DNA of 7,635 nucleotides. Source: an uncultured Clostridia bacterium (GTDB lineage Bacteria > Bacillota > Clostridia > UMGS1883). Below, piece after piece: positions 1-5,459 of this stretch. Within the stretch, counting starts at the first letter, position 1. Each line of letters starts with the position of its first letter. The position numbers and the translations under genes are program-made. Under the pieces are notes generated by a model. The model saw nothing but the letters and a program-made list of their open reading frames with translations, had not been told where the DNA came from and made no database searches. The stretch lies in assembly GCA_947630525.1 (NCBI GenBank), contig CANRHW010000073.1:1-7635 (forward strand). The letters run 5' to 3'.

Positions 1-135
1 TCTACCATCAGGGGCGCGGACAATATCATGTTCATCGACGGCGGACAAATTGTGGAAAGCGGCACCCATGAACAGCTAATGGCCCAAAAGGGCCGGTACT
101 ATTCACTGTGTACCAGCCAGTACGAATTGGGATAA
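1..135 (+). CDS. ABC exporter ATPase/permease, C-terminal end (partial)
   Basis: The window opens inside this gene; only the last 44 residues and the TAA stop are present. They read STIRGADNIMFIDGGQIVES followed by GTHEQLMAQKGRYYSL and a short tail. This is the standard end of the nucleotide-binding domain of type I ABC exporters (MsbA/MdlB-like fused permease-ATPases): the residues just after the H-loop (the switch histidine itself would lie just off the window edge), the ADNI segment, the GxIVExGTHxxL strand-turn, and the 'KGRYYxL' tail typical of Firmicutes heterodimeric exporters. Such proteins use ATP hydrolysis to export lipids, peptides or drugs across the cytoplasmic membrane. The substrate cannot be told from this fragment. 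The next gene starts 33 bases downstream on the same strand, so co-transcription is likely. Confidence 0.92.
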   Translation, partial: STIRGADNIMFIDGGQIVESGTHEQLMAQKGRYYSLCTSQYELG

Positions 136-154
136 AGGGATGATATTACAGCAA

Positions 155-160
155 AGGAGG
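155..160 (+). promoter_or_regulatory. Ribosome binding site of the EamA gene
   Basis: A perfect AGGAGG lies 8 bases before the ATG at 169. With its flank (GCAAAGGAGG, 151-160) it is identical over 10 bases to a stretch at 3470-3479 in the convergent intergenic region, which is relevant to the small-RNA candidate described there. Confidence 0.9.
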
Positions 161-168
161 GAAACTAT

Positions 169-582
169 ATGTGGTTTATATTTGCACTGCTATCCTCAAT
201 ATTTGCCGCGCTGACTTCAATTCTGGCCAAGGTGGGCATCGCCGGGGTCAACTCCAATCTGGCCACGGCCATACGCACCGTGGTGGTCGTCGTCATGGCC
301 TGGACCATGGTGTTCATCACCGGCGCGCAGGGCGGAATTGGCGAAATTGGCCGCAAAAGCTGGATATTCCTGGTTCTGTCCGGGCTTGCCACCGGGGCGT
401 CCTGGCTCTGCTATTACAAGGCCCTGCAAATCGGCGAGGCGTCCAAGGTGGTTCCCGTAGACAAGCTCAGCGTGGTCATCACATTGATCCTGGCCTTCAT
501 ATTCCTGCATGAACAGTTGACCTGGAAATCCGTCCTGGGCTGCGTCCTCATCGCGGCGGGCACCCTGTTCATGGTACTGTAA
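169..582 (+). CDS. Half-size EamA-family (DMT superfamily) membrane transporter
   Basis: A 137-residue, very hydrophobic protein with about five predicted membrane segments (roughly residues 2-21, 32-52, 65-84, 98-114 and 119-137). It corresponds to a single EamA repeat. The C-terminal half carries the typical EamA pattern: YYKALQIGEASKVVPVDKLS, then a hydrophobic helix, the FLHEQLTWKSVLG turn, and a final 'GTLFMVL' helix. Most DMT-superfamily transporters have two such repeats (about 300 residues, 10 segments). Single-repeat members must pair, as homodimers or with opposite topologies. The family exports metabolites, amino acids or drugs, and the substrate here is unknown. The start is set by AGGAGG 8 bases upstream. 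The gene sits between an ABC exporter and the cysteine desulfurase, with only 20 bases to the latter, so it is probably in one operon with them. Family is secure; function is not. Confidence 0.88.
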   Translation: MWFIFALLSSIFAALTSILAKVGIAGVNSNLATAIRTVVVVVMAWTMVFITGAQGGIGEIGRKSWIFLVLSGLATGASWLCYYKALQIGEASKVVPVDKLSVVITLILAFIFLHEQLTWKSVLGCVLIAAGTLFMVL

Positions 583-602
583 AAAACGAAAGGAGCAACA
601 TA

Positions 603-1709
603 ATGATTTATCTTGACAACAGCGCAACATCTTTCCCCGCGCCGGAGGTAATACGCTCCGCGGCGGACGCCATGATAAAATTCCCCGGCAACCCCTCCAG
701 CCGCCACAACCTTGGCCTTGAGGCGGAAAAGGAACTGGAAAGCTGCCGCAAAAGGGTGGCTAAGGTTCTGGGCATAGAGCCGAAAGAGCTTTGCTTTACC
801 AGCGGCGGCACCGAAAGCGACAATATAGCCGTGCTTGGCGGCGCAAACATAAAAAAGGGCCGCCGGGTCGTTACCACGGCGGTAGAGCATCCCGCCGTGC
901 TCCGGTCTATGAAGCGCCTTGAAGAGCTGGGCTTCGAGGTAATATACCTCGTCCCCGGCAAAGACGGCAGCGTCAGCATCAACGATATCGGCGCGGCCAT
1001 AACTCCCGACACCTGCCTTGTGTCGGTCATGGCAGTGAACAACGAGACCGGTGCGCTCATGCCCATTGATAAAATAAAGCCCATACTTGACCGCACCGCC
1101 CCCCGGGCCCTGCTCCACACCGACGCGGTTCAGGCGCTGGGCCACATTCCGGTGGAACTAAAAAAATGGGGCGTTGACATGGCCAGCTTTAGCGGCCACA
1201 AGATACACGGCCCCCGCGGCATAGGCGCCCTTTATGTAAAAAACGGCGTGACTATAAAGACTCCCTCGCTCGGCGGCGGACAGGAGCGAGGCCTCCGCAG
1301 CGGCACCGAAAATCTGCCCTGCATCGCCGGCTTTGTCCAGGCAATCGAGCTCATATCTCCCAACGATTTTGAACTTATGGCCGGTCTTAAAGAGCGCCTC
1401 CGCGCCGGTTTGCTTGAAATTCCCGGCACGGTTCAAAACGGCGAGGGCGGGGCCCCTCATATACTTAATATATCATTCTCCGGCATACGCAGCGAGGTCA
1501 TGCTCAACGCTTTCAGCCTGCGCAGGATATATGTTTCCAGCGGCAGCGCCTGCGCCCGGGGCGCGGGCAGTCACGTGCTCAAAGCCATGGGGGCGGAGCT
1601 CAGCGACAACGCCATCCGCTTCAGTATCAGCCGCTATACCGACGCGGCGGAAATAGACAAGGCCATTGCCGCCGCAAAGGAGATCGTATCGGAGCTCAGG
1701 AGGAATTGA
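603..1709 (+). CDS. Cysteine desulfurase, class I (NifS/IscS type)
   Basis: A 368-residue pyridoxal-phosphate enzyme that removes sulfur from L-cysteine to give alanine and an enzyme-bound persulfide. Visible motifs run in family order: N-terminal YLDNSATS; FTSGGTESDN (66-75); EHP with the cofactor-stacking His96; VNNETG (145-150); HTDAVQ with Asp174; SFSGHKIHGPRG with the PLP lysine Lys200; LRSGTEN (231-237); and SSGSAC (312-317) with the persulfide-forming Cys317. The HKIHGPRG form indicates class I rather than SufS. The stretch from the catalytic cysteine to SHVL is about two residues shorter than in typical NifS/IscS, and the whole protein is shorter than E. coli IscS (about 400). AAAGGAG (589-595) precedes the ATG by 7 bases. 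The gene ends 4 bases before thiI, so the likely main role is to donate sulfur to ThiI for tRNA thiolation, like the dedicated desulfurase beside thiI in Bacillus. No iscU or other iron-sulfur scaffold gene is visible. Confidence 0.95.
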   Translation: MIYLDNSATSFPAPEVIRSAADAMIKFPGNPSSRHNLGLEAEKELESCRKRVAKVLGIEPKELCFTSGGTESDNIAVLGGANIKKGRRVVTTAVEHPAVLRSMKRLEELGFEVIYLVPGKDGSVSINDIGAAITPDTCLVSVMAVNNETGALMPIDKIKPILDRTAPRALLHTDAVQALGHIPVELKKWGVDMASFSGHKIHGPRGIGALYVKNGVTIKTPSLGGGQERGLRSGTENLPCIAGFVQAIELISPNDFELMAGLKERLRAGLLEIPGTVQNGEGGAPHILNISFSGIRSEVMLNAFSLRRIYVSSGSACARGAGSHVLKAMGAELSDNAIRFSISRYTDAAEIDKAIAAAKEIVSELRRN

Positions 1710-1713
1710 CGAC

Positions 1714-2889
1714 ATGAAGGAAATTTTACTGATAAAATATGGAGAAATAATACTTAAAGGTCTTAACCGCCGCCGCTTTGAGGACTTGCTCATCGGCAAC
1801 ATCAAGCGGGCTCTGCCCAAAGGCAGCTGGGCCAACGTCCGCACCTCTCAGGCCATAACATACGTGGAACCCGCCGACGGCGCCAACGTGGACGAAATGA
1901 CCGCCTGTCTGCAAAAAGTGTTTGGCATAGTGTTCATTGCCCGGGCGGGAGTTTTCCCCAAGGACATGGACGCGATACTCAGGGACGGCGCCGAATACCT
2001 TGCCCCCACGATGGAAAGTCTTTCCACCTTTAAGGTCGAGGCCAAGCGCAGCGACAAAAAATTCCCCTTTGATTCCCCCGCCATCAGCCGGGAAATGGGC
2101 GGCGCCGTTCTGCGCCGCTGCCGCCATCTTAAAGTGAACGTCACCAAGCCCGACACGATTGTCCGGGTGGAAATACGCGATAACGAGGCCTATGTCTACG
2201 CGGACGCGGCCAGGGTCAGCGGCCCCGGCGGTATGCCCACCGGCAGCAACGGCCGCGCCACGCTGCTGCTCAGCGGCGGCATTGACAGCCCCGTTGCCGG
2301 CTATATGATGGCCAAGCGCGGCGTGGAACTGAACGCCGTACACTTTGCCAGTCCCCCCTACACCAGTGAGCGCGCCAAAGAAAAGGTCGTCGAGCTGGGG
2401 CGCATACTTGCCGGCTATACCGGGAAGTACAGCCTTTACGTGGTGCCCTTTACCGAGCAGCAGCTCGCCATAAGGGACAACTGCCCCGAGGAGCACCTTA
2501 CGCTTATCATGCGGCGCATGATGATGATGATAGCCGCCCGCCTGGCGAAAAAGAGCGGCAGTCTCGCCCTCATCACCGGCGAAAGCGTGGGTCAGGTGGC
2601 CAGCCAGACCATACACGCGCTGGCCGTCACTGACGAAGCCGCCGGCGACGTGCCTGTGTTCCGGCCCCTTATAGGCATGGACAAGGACGAAATTGTGACC
2701 CTTGCGCGGAAAATCGGCACCTTTGAAACCTCGATACTCCCCTACGAGGACTGCTGCACGGTGTTTGTGCCCAAGCACCCCACCACCAAGCCCACTATGG
2801 CCAAGGTGCTGCAAAGCCAATCCCGGCTGGATATGGAATACTGGGTCAACAAGGCCGTGGAAGAGACAGAGTGGATAGTTATAGAATAA
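1714..2889 (+). CDS. thiI: tRNA 4-thiouridine synthetase ThiI (no rhodanese domain)
   Basis: A 391-residue enzyme that adenylates uridine 8 of tRNA and replaces its oxygen with sulfur to make 4-thiouridine; in some bacteria it also serves thiamine thiazole synthesis. The N-terminal part (about 1-165) is the ferredoxin-like plus THUMP RNA-binding region, starting MKEILLIKYGEIILKGLNRR. The ATP-pyrophosphatase domain follows, with the PP-loop LLLSGGIDSP (184-193), then RRMMMMIA (267-274), ITGESVGQVASQT (287-299), FRPLIGMDK (316-324) and PYEDCCTVFVPKHP (343-356). The C-terminal rhodanese domain of E. coli ThiI (482 residues) is absent, as in Bacillus-type ThiI, so sulfur must come directly from a desulfurase, and one is encoded 4 bases upstream. 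Cys347/Cys348 are the obvious thiol candidates. An in-frame ATG at 1666 would add 16 residues inside the desulfurase gene; AGGAGG at 1698-1703, 10 bases before the ATG at 1714, decides for the shorter form. Confidence 0.96.
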   Translation: MKEILLIKYGEIILKGLNRRRFEDLLIGNIKRALPKGSWANVRTSQAITYVEPADGANVDEMTACLQKVFGIVFIARAGVFPKDMDAILRDGAEYLAPTMESLSTFKVEAKRSDKKFPFDSPAISREMGGAVLRRCRHLKVNVTKPDTIVRVEIRDNEAYVYADAARVSGPGGMPTGSNGRATLLLSGGIDSPVAGYMMAKRGVELNAVHFASPPYTSERAKEKVVELGRILAGYTGKYSLYVVPFTEQQLAIRDNCPEEHLTLIMRRMMMMIAARLAKKSGSLALITGESVGQVASQTIHALAVTDEAAGDVPVFRPLIGMDKDEIVTLARKIGTFETSILPYEDCCTVFVPKHPTTKPTMAKVLQSQSRLDMEYWVNKAVEETEWIVIE

Positions 2890-2913
2890 CCGCCGCCTTT
2901 TTATCGGCGGTTA
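2887..2913 (+). other. Hairpin overlapping the thiI stop codon
   Basis: A perfect 9-bp inverted repeat, TAACCGCCG (2887-2895) and CGGCGGTTA (2905-2913), with a 9-base loop CCTTTTTAT. The left arm begins with the thiI stop codon. The T run is in the loop and no T tract follows the right arm, so it does not look like an intrinsic terminator for + strand transcription. It more likely protects or marks the thiI mRNA end, or tunes read-through into cinA, whose start is 27 bases further on. The structure is seen directly; the role is inference. Confidence 0.7.
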
Positions 2914-2939
2914 GCATAACGGCCTAATGGAGTGATAGT

Positions 2940-3404
2940 ATGGAAACTGCAAAAAAATTAGTCGAGCTTTTGCGCAAAAAAAATAAGACCCTGGCCACGG
3001 CGGAAAGCTGTACCGGGGGCATGATAGGCGCGGCCCTGACCTCGGTGCCGGGGGCCAGCGAGGTTTACGGCTTCGGCTTTATAACCTATGCCAACGAGGC
3101 CAAGGAGCGGCTTTTGGGAGTAAGGGGCGAAACCCTTGCCGCCCACGGGGCCGTAAGTCCCGAAACCGCTGCCGAAATGGCGGCGGGGGCCCTGCGGGTC
3201 AGCGGAGCCGGAATTGCCGTGGCTGTGACCGGCATCGCCGGCCCCGGCGGAGGAACGCCCGAAAAGCCCGTGGGGCTGGTGTATGTGGGCGTCGCCTCCG
3301 AAAAAGGCGTACGCACCGTAAAGCTCAACCTCAGCGGCGACCGGGAACAGGTTCGCCGCCAAACCGTGGAAAGAGCCTTGCTCGAGGCTGCGGCGGAACT
3401 GTAG
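2940..3404 (+). CDS. pncC: CinA C-terminal domain protein, nicotinamide-nucleotide amidase (PncC type)
   Basis: A 154-residue protein matching the CinA C-terminal domain on its own. It starts METAKKLVELLRKKNKTLAT, followed by AESCTGGMIG (21-30) with the conserved serine/cysteine turn, FITYANEAKERLLGV (47-61), GAVSPETAAEMA (70-81), and VTGIAGPGGGTPEKPVGLVY (96-115). Characterised members of this domain (PncC) hydrolyse nicotinamide mononucleotide to nicotinate mononucleotide and ammonia, recycling NAD breakdown products in the cytoplasm. Many Firmicutes carry a full-length CinA (about 420 residues, with an N-terminal molybdopterin-binding-like domain) beside recA. Here the N-terminal domain is absent, and no recA follows; the next gene converges. 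GGAGTG at 2929-2934 lies 5 bases before the ATG. It follows thiI by 50 bases on the same strand and is probably the last gene of the operon. Family is firm; the exact activity is inferred. Confidence 0.92.
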   Translation: METAKKLVELLRKKNKTLATAESCTGGMIGAALTSVPGASEVYGFGFITYANEAKERLLGVRGETLAAHGAVSPETAAEMAAGALRVSGAGIAVAVTGIAGPGGGTPEKPVGLVYVGVASEKGVRTVKLNLSGDREQVRRQTVERALLEAAAEL

Positions 3405-3429
3405 TCCGACTTAAATGTAACCCGCCTTA

Positions 3430-3487
3430 AAAATATATGCCCCGCAGACGACCGGGCGTCATCCGCAGGGCAAAGGAGGAGGGGGAT
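3430..3487 (-). ncRNA. Candidate small RNA with a C/U-rich anti-SD segment
   Basis: On the - strand, a promoter-like pair TTGGTG (3522-3517), 17-base spacer, TATATA (3499-3494) would start a transcript near 3487. The RNA would begin with a run CCCCCTCCTCCTTTG (3485-3471) and go straight into the hairpin with T-rich tail described at 3431-3471, giving a product of about 55-60 bases. Unstructured C/U-rich segments that pair with Shine-Dalgarno sequences are known in Firmicutes regulatory RNAs such as RsaE/RoxS and FsrA. The complement of this run matches 10 bases of the EamA leader (151-160) and 9 bases of the LUD gene leader. Such matches are partly expected because ribosome binding sites share a consensus. 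The -10 is poor, and the alternative is simply a tandem terminator for kdgK. Confidence 0.3.
3431..3471 (-). terminator. Probable - strand intrinsic terminator hairpin
   Basis: Read on the - strand, GCCCTGC (3471-3465) pairs with GCGGGGC (3445-3439) including one U-G wobble. An inner GACG/CGTC stem (3460-3457 with 3450-3447) closes a 6-base loop, with an unpaired GGAT/T bulge between the two stems. The T-rich ATATATTTTT (3440-3431, overlapping the last stem base) follows at once. On the + strand the wobble becomes a C-A mismatch and the hairpin is followed by AAAGGAGG, so the structure favours - strand RNA. It could be a second terminator of the kdgK operon or the 3' end of a separate small RNA. 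Confidence 0.5.
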
Positions 3488-3574
3488 TACAGTTATATAG
3501 TACAAAAGGATTATTACACCAATGTGAAGGATAATCGACTTTTATCTGAATTTACTGTGAACAATTTGTAAACC

Positions 3575-3608
3575 AAAACGCCCTCATGGCTAAGCCCAAG
3601 GGCGTTTT
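3575..3608. terminator. Bidirectional intrinsic terminator between convergent operons
   Basis: Perfect 10-bp arms AAAACGCCCT (3575-3584) and AGGGCGTTTT (3599-3608) enclose a 14-base loop that can itself form a small GGC/GCC helix. The A run on one side and T run on the other give a U tract to transcripts from both directions. Its place between the ends of the amidase gene (+) and kdgK (-) fits a shared terminator. Confidence 0.9.
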
Positions 3609-3667
3609 ACGTTATCTCGTTTTTATGCTATCCTTGATGAGGCTGTAGTACATTCGGAGCGGCCTTT

Positions 3668-4693
3668 TTACCGCTGTACCCGGCCGGAGCCGTCGCCCTT
3701 CATCAAATTCTTCACCTCGTCCAGCGTGACAAGGTTAAAATCGCCCTCGATAGAGTGCTTCAGGCAGGAAGCCGCCACGGCGAACTCGATAGTATCCTGC
3801 ATGGAATAGCCGTTAAGCAATCCGTATATCAGGCCGCCGCCGAAGCTGTCGCCGCCGCCCACCCGGTCGATAATGGCGATGTTGTATTTTTTGGACTTGT
3901 AATAATTTTCACCGTCATAGAGTAAGGCCGCCCAGTTGTTTTCGCTGGCGCTGATCGACTCCCTAAGAGTGATAGCAACCTTTTTGAAGCCGAACCGCTC
4001 AACCAGCTTGGCCGCCACCTGGCGGTACCCCTCGTCGCTGAGCTCGCCGCCGGTAACGTCGGTATTGTCCGCGGCGATGCCAAAGACCTTTTCCGCATCC
4101 TCCTCATTGGCAATACACACGTCCACGTACTCCATCAGATGGCCCATTACGCGGCCCGCCTCCTCGCTGGTCCAAAGCTTTTTGCGGAAGTTTAGGTCAC
4201 AGGAGACCTGCACTCCCCTGGCCTTGGCCGCTTTGAGCGCGTCAAGGGTTATCTCGGCACAGGCGGGGCTGATAGCGGGGGTTATACCCGTGAAGTGGAA
4301 CCAGTCGGCCCCGTCAAAAATCGCGTCCCAGTCAAAATCACCGGCCGAGGCCTCGGATATCGCCGAATGGGCCCGGTCGTAAACCACGTTCGAGGCTCGC
4401 TGGGCCGCGCCTTTTTCCACATAGTATATACCCAGACGCTCACCGCCCCGCGCGATAAAATCCGTGCCCACATTATGCATCCTGAGCGAGGCCAGGCAGG
4501 CTTCGCCAATGGGATTTTTGGGCAGCCGGGTCACAAATTCCGTATCCATGCCGTAGTTGGCCAGCGAGACGGCCACGTTGGCCTCGCCGCCGCCGTAGGT
4601 GGCTTCAAGGCTCTGCGCCTGTATAAAGCGCTGGTGACCTGGGGTCTGAAGGCGAAGCATTATTTCGCCGAAAGTTACAATTTTCTTTGCCAT
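3668..4693 (-). CDS. kdgK: 2-keto-3-deoxygluconate kinase, PfkB family
   Basis: A 341-residue sugar kinase that phosphorylates 2-keto-3-deoxygluconate (KDG) at O6 with ATP to give KDPG, the substrate of KDPG aldolase. Family signs in order: VTFGEIMLRL (6-15); the PfkB N-terminal signature TYGGGEANVAVSLANYG (32-48); DLNFRKKLW (167-174); CIANEEDAEKVFG (193-205); and the C-terminal PfkB signature DRVGGGDSFGGGLIYGL (276-292) with catalytic base Asp282. The GGGD form instead of GAGD is common in this Firmicutes KdgK group. The length fits the family. A TTG at 4702 would add three residues, but it touches the ribosome binding site AAAGGA (4704-4709); the ATG at 4693 has a 10-base spacing and is preferred. 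It is the last gene of a three-gene operon and ends at a bidirectional terminator. The neighbouring dehydrogenase supports KDG as the substrate, though other sugar-acid substrates are not excluded. Confidence 0.92.
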   Translation of the reverse strand: MAKKIVTFGEIMLRLQTPGHQRFIQAQSLEATYGGGEANVAVSLANYGMDTEFVTRLPKNPIGEACLASLRMHNVGTDFIARGGERLGIYYVEKGAAQRASNVVYDRAHSAISEASAGDFDWDAIFDGADWFHFTGITPAISPACAEITLDALKAAKARGVQVSCDLNFRKKLWTSEEAGRVMGHLMEYVDVCIANEEDAEKVFGIAADNTDVTGGELSDEGYRQVAAKLVERFGFKKVAITLRESISASENNWAALLYDGENYYKSKKYNIAIIDRVGGGDSFGGGLIYGLLNGYSMQDTIEFAVAASCLKHSIEGDFNLVTLDEVKNLMKGDGSGRVQR

Positions 4694-4722
4694 CGGTATC
4701 AAGTCCTTTCAATTCTGCCGTA

Positions 4723-4735
4723 AGCTCCGCTTAAA
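4723..4735 (-). other. Small inverted repeat at the LUD gene stop codon
   Basis: On the - strand the stop codon begins TAAGC, then GGA, then GCTTA: a 5-bp stem with a 3-base loop, followed by the kdgK ribosome binding site about 15 bases on. There is no T tract, so it is not a terminator. It may only affect translation coupling to kdgK or be chance. Confidence 0.4.
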
Positions 4736-5369
4736 GACCAAGCTCCTCCGCGATGATGACCACCGTGTAGCGGCCCGGATGCTTACGCCCGTTATGTATA
4801 ATACTGGTGGCATTGCAGACGCTTTCGGGATGATCGCAGTTTACGCAGTAGCCCGTCTCCACGCAGGGGCAATGGTGCCCGATACGTTTGGCATTCTGGG
4901 GAGCGACCTTTTTGATGCGGTCAAAGGCCGCGGGCAGATCGTCCACCAGCTTATTTGCGCCGACCGCTATAATAACGCGCTCGGGGCCCAGTATAATGCC
5001 GGCGGCCCGGTTGCCGCTGGAATCGGTGTTAACTATCTCGCCGTTGCGGGTGATTGCGCTGGAGCCCGTAACCAGGAAGTCGGCCAAAAACGACTGGCGG
5101 TAAACCTGATACGTCTCGGCGTATCCGCTGGTCTTGAACCTCTCAAAAAACTTATATTTGTCAGTACGGAATATGTCTACAAGGCCCATTGCGTCAAGGG
5201 TCATGCTGCCGCCCACCGCCACCGACGATCCCTCCGGGATAAGGTCAAGGATTATCTTCTTGGCCTCCTCGGTGTCCTCGGCATAGCGGGCGTCATAGCC
5301 CTTTTTGTTGAAAATGTCCACGGCCTCCTGAGCCATGCACTGCCAATACCACTTTTTAACCCAATGCAT
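4731..5369 (-). CDS. LUD-domain (LutC/YkgG-like, DUF162) protein with cysteine cluster
   Basis: A 212-residue protein of the LUD family ('lactate utilization protein', PF02589). It shows the family core VAVGGSMTLDAMG (50-62), VTGSSAITRNGEIVNTDSSG (100-119), NRAAGIILGPERVIIAVGAN (120-139) and RIKKVAPQNAKRI (151-163). The C-terminus has a tight cysteine set, HHCPCVETGYCVNCDHPESVC (Cys167, 169, 175, 178, 185), then GRYTVVIIAEELG. LutC proteins belong to the LutABC lactate oxidation complex, but stand-alone members like this have no established reaction, and lutA/lutB are not here. The cysteines could bind zinc or an iron-sulfur cluster. An upstream in-frame GTG/ATG set extends to 5429; the second of two close ATGs (5369) has the best spacing, 6 bases, from AAGGAGG (5376-5382). 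It lies between the KduD-like reductase (90-base gap) and kdgK (37-base gap) in one operon, so a redox or repair role in sugar-acid use is possible but unproven. Confidence 0.88.
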   Translation of the reverse strand: MHWVKKWYWQCMAQEAVDIFNKKGYDARYAEDTEEAKKIILDLIPEGSSVAVGGSMTLDAMGLVDIFRTDKYKFFERFKTSGYAETYQVYRQSFLADFLVTGSSAITRNGEIVNTDSSGNRAAGIILGPERVIIAVGANKLVDDLPAAFDRIKKVAPQNAKRIGHHCPCVETGYCVNCDHPESVCNATSIIHNGRKHPGRYTVVIIAEELGL

Positions 5370-5375
5370 TTTCAT

Positions 5376-5382
5376 CCTCCTT
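5376..5382 (-). promoter_or_regulatory. Ribosome binding site deciding the LUD gene start
   Basis: On the - strand AAGGAGG is followed directly by ATGAAAATG. The first ATG (5375) abuts the site with no spacing; the second (5369) is 6 bases away and is the functional choice. The preceding bases AAAAAGG and the following A give nine bases (AAAGGAGGA) complementary to the candidate small RNA near 3472-3480. Confidence 0.8.
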
Positions 5383-5403
5383 TTTAGTGTTTCTCTCTTA
5401 TTT

Positions 5404-5431
5404 GTGTCCGGATTTGCGATATCCGGCACAC
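5404..5431 (-). other. Intercistronic hairpin between the dehydrogenase and LUD genes
   Basis: GTGTCCGGAT (5404-5413) faces ATCCGG-C-ACAC (5421-5431): a 6-bp core plus a 4-bp outer stem separated by one bulged C, with a 7-base loop. No T tract follows on either strand. In a 90-base gap inside an otherwise compact operon, it is best read as an mRNA processing or stabilising structure that could set different levels for the two genes. The role is inference. Confidence 0.55.
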
Positions 5432-5459
5432 CCGTTTAACAGACCGATAAATAGGAAGC

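Larger units (their letters stand above)
3405..3667. other. Convergent intergenic region, no convincing protein gene
   Basis: This 263-base AT-rich gap lies between the convergent ends of the amidase gene (+) and kdgK (-). It contains a - strand terminator-like hairpin (3431-3471), a Shine-Dalgarno-like run AAAGGAGGAGG (3472-3482) with no start codon at a usable distance on the + strand, a weak - strand promoter-like pair (3494-3522), and a strong bidirectional terminator (3575-3608). No homing, att or insertion-sequence signature is visible. Confidence 0.75.

Noticed and set aside
414..1145. - strand open frame of 243 codons across the EamA and desulfurase genes
   Set aside because: It spans two genuine + strand genes and their gap, with no ribosome binding site or family similarity.
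2518..2529. Four tandem ATG triplets as a possible phase-variable repeat
   Set aside because: They encode four methionines in the RRMM-type helix of ThiI, a normally Met-rich position; a unit of three cannot shift the frame, and four copies are too few to suggest variation.
1726..2820. Long - strand open frame (364 codons) opposite thiI
   Set aside because: It is a shadow of thiI: rich in Gly, Ala and His in a low-complexity way, has no ribosome binding site or family motif, and the + strand frame has complete ThiI motifs.
3472..3482. AAAGGAGGAGG as a + strand ribosome binding site
   Set aside because: No ATG, GTG or TTG lies at a usable distance downstream on the + strand; the first in-frame codons soon reach TAG.
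3524..3571. Fifteen-codon GTG-initiated open frame in the convergent gap
   Set aside because: The nearest AAAAGGA (3504-3510) is 13 bases away, the peptide has no hydrophobic or other signature, and the stretch is as well explained by AT-rich intergenic DNA.
3658..3675. AGCGG/CCGCT inverted repeat at the kdgK stop as a terminator
   Set aside because: The stem is only 5 bp and no T tract follows on the - strand; the 10-bp hairpin at 3575-3608 is the better terminator.
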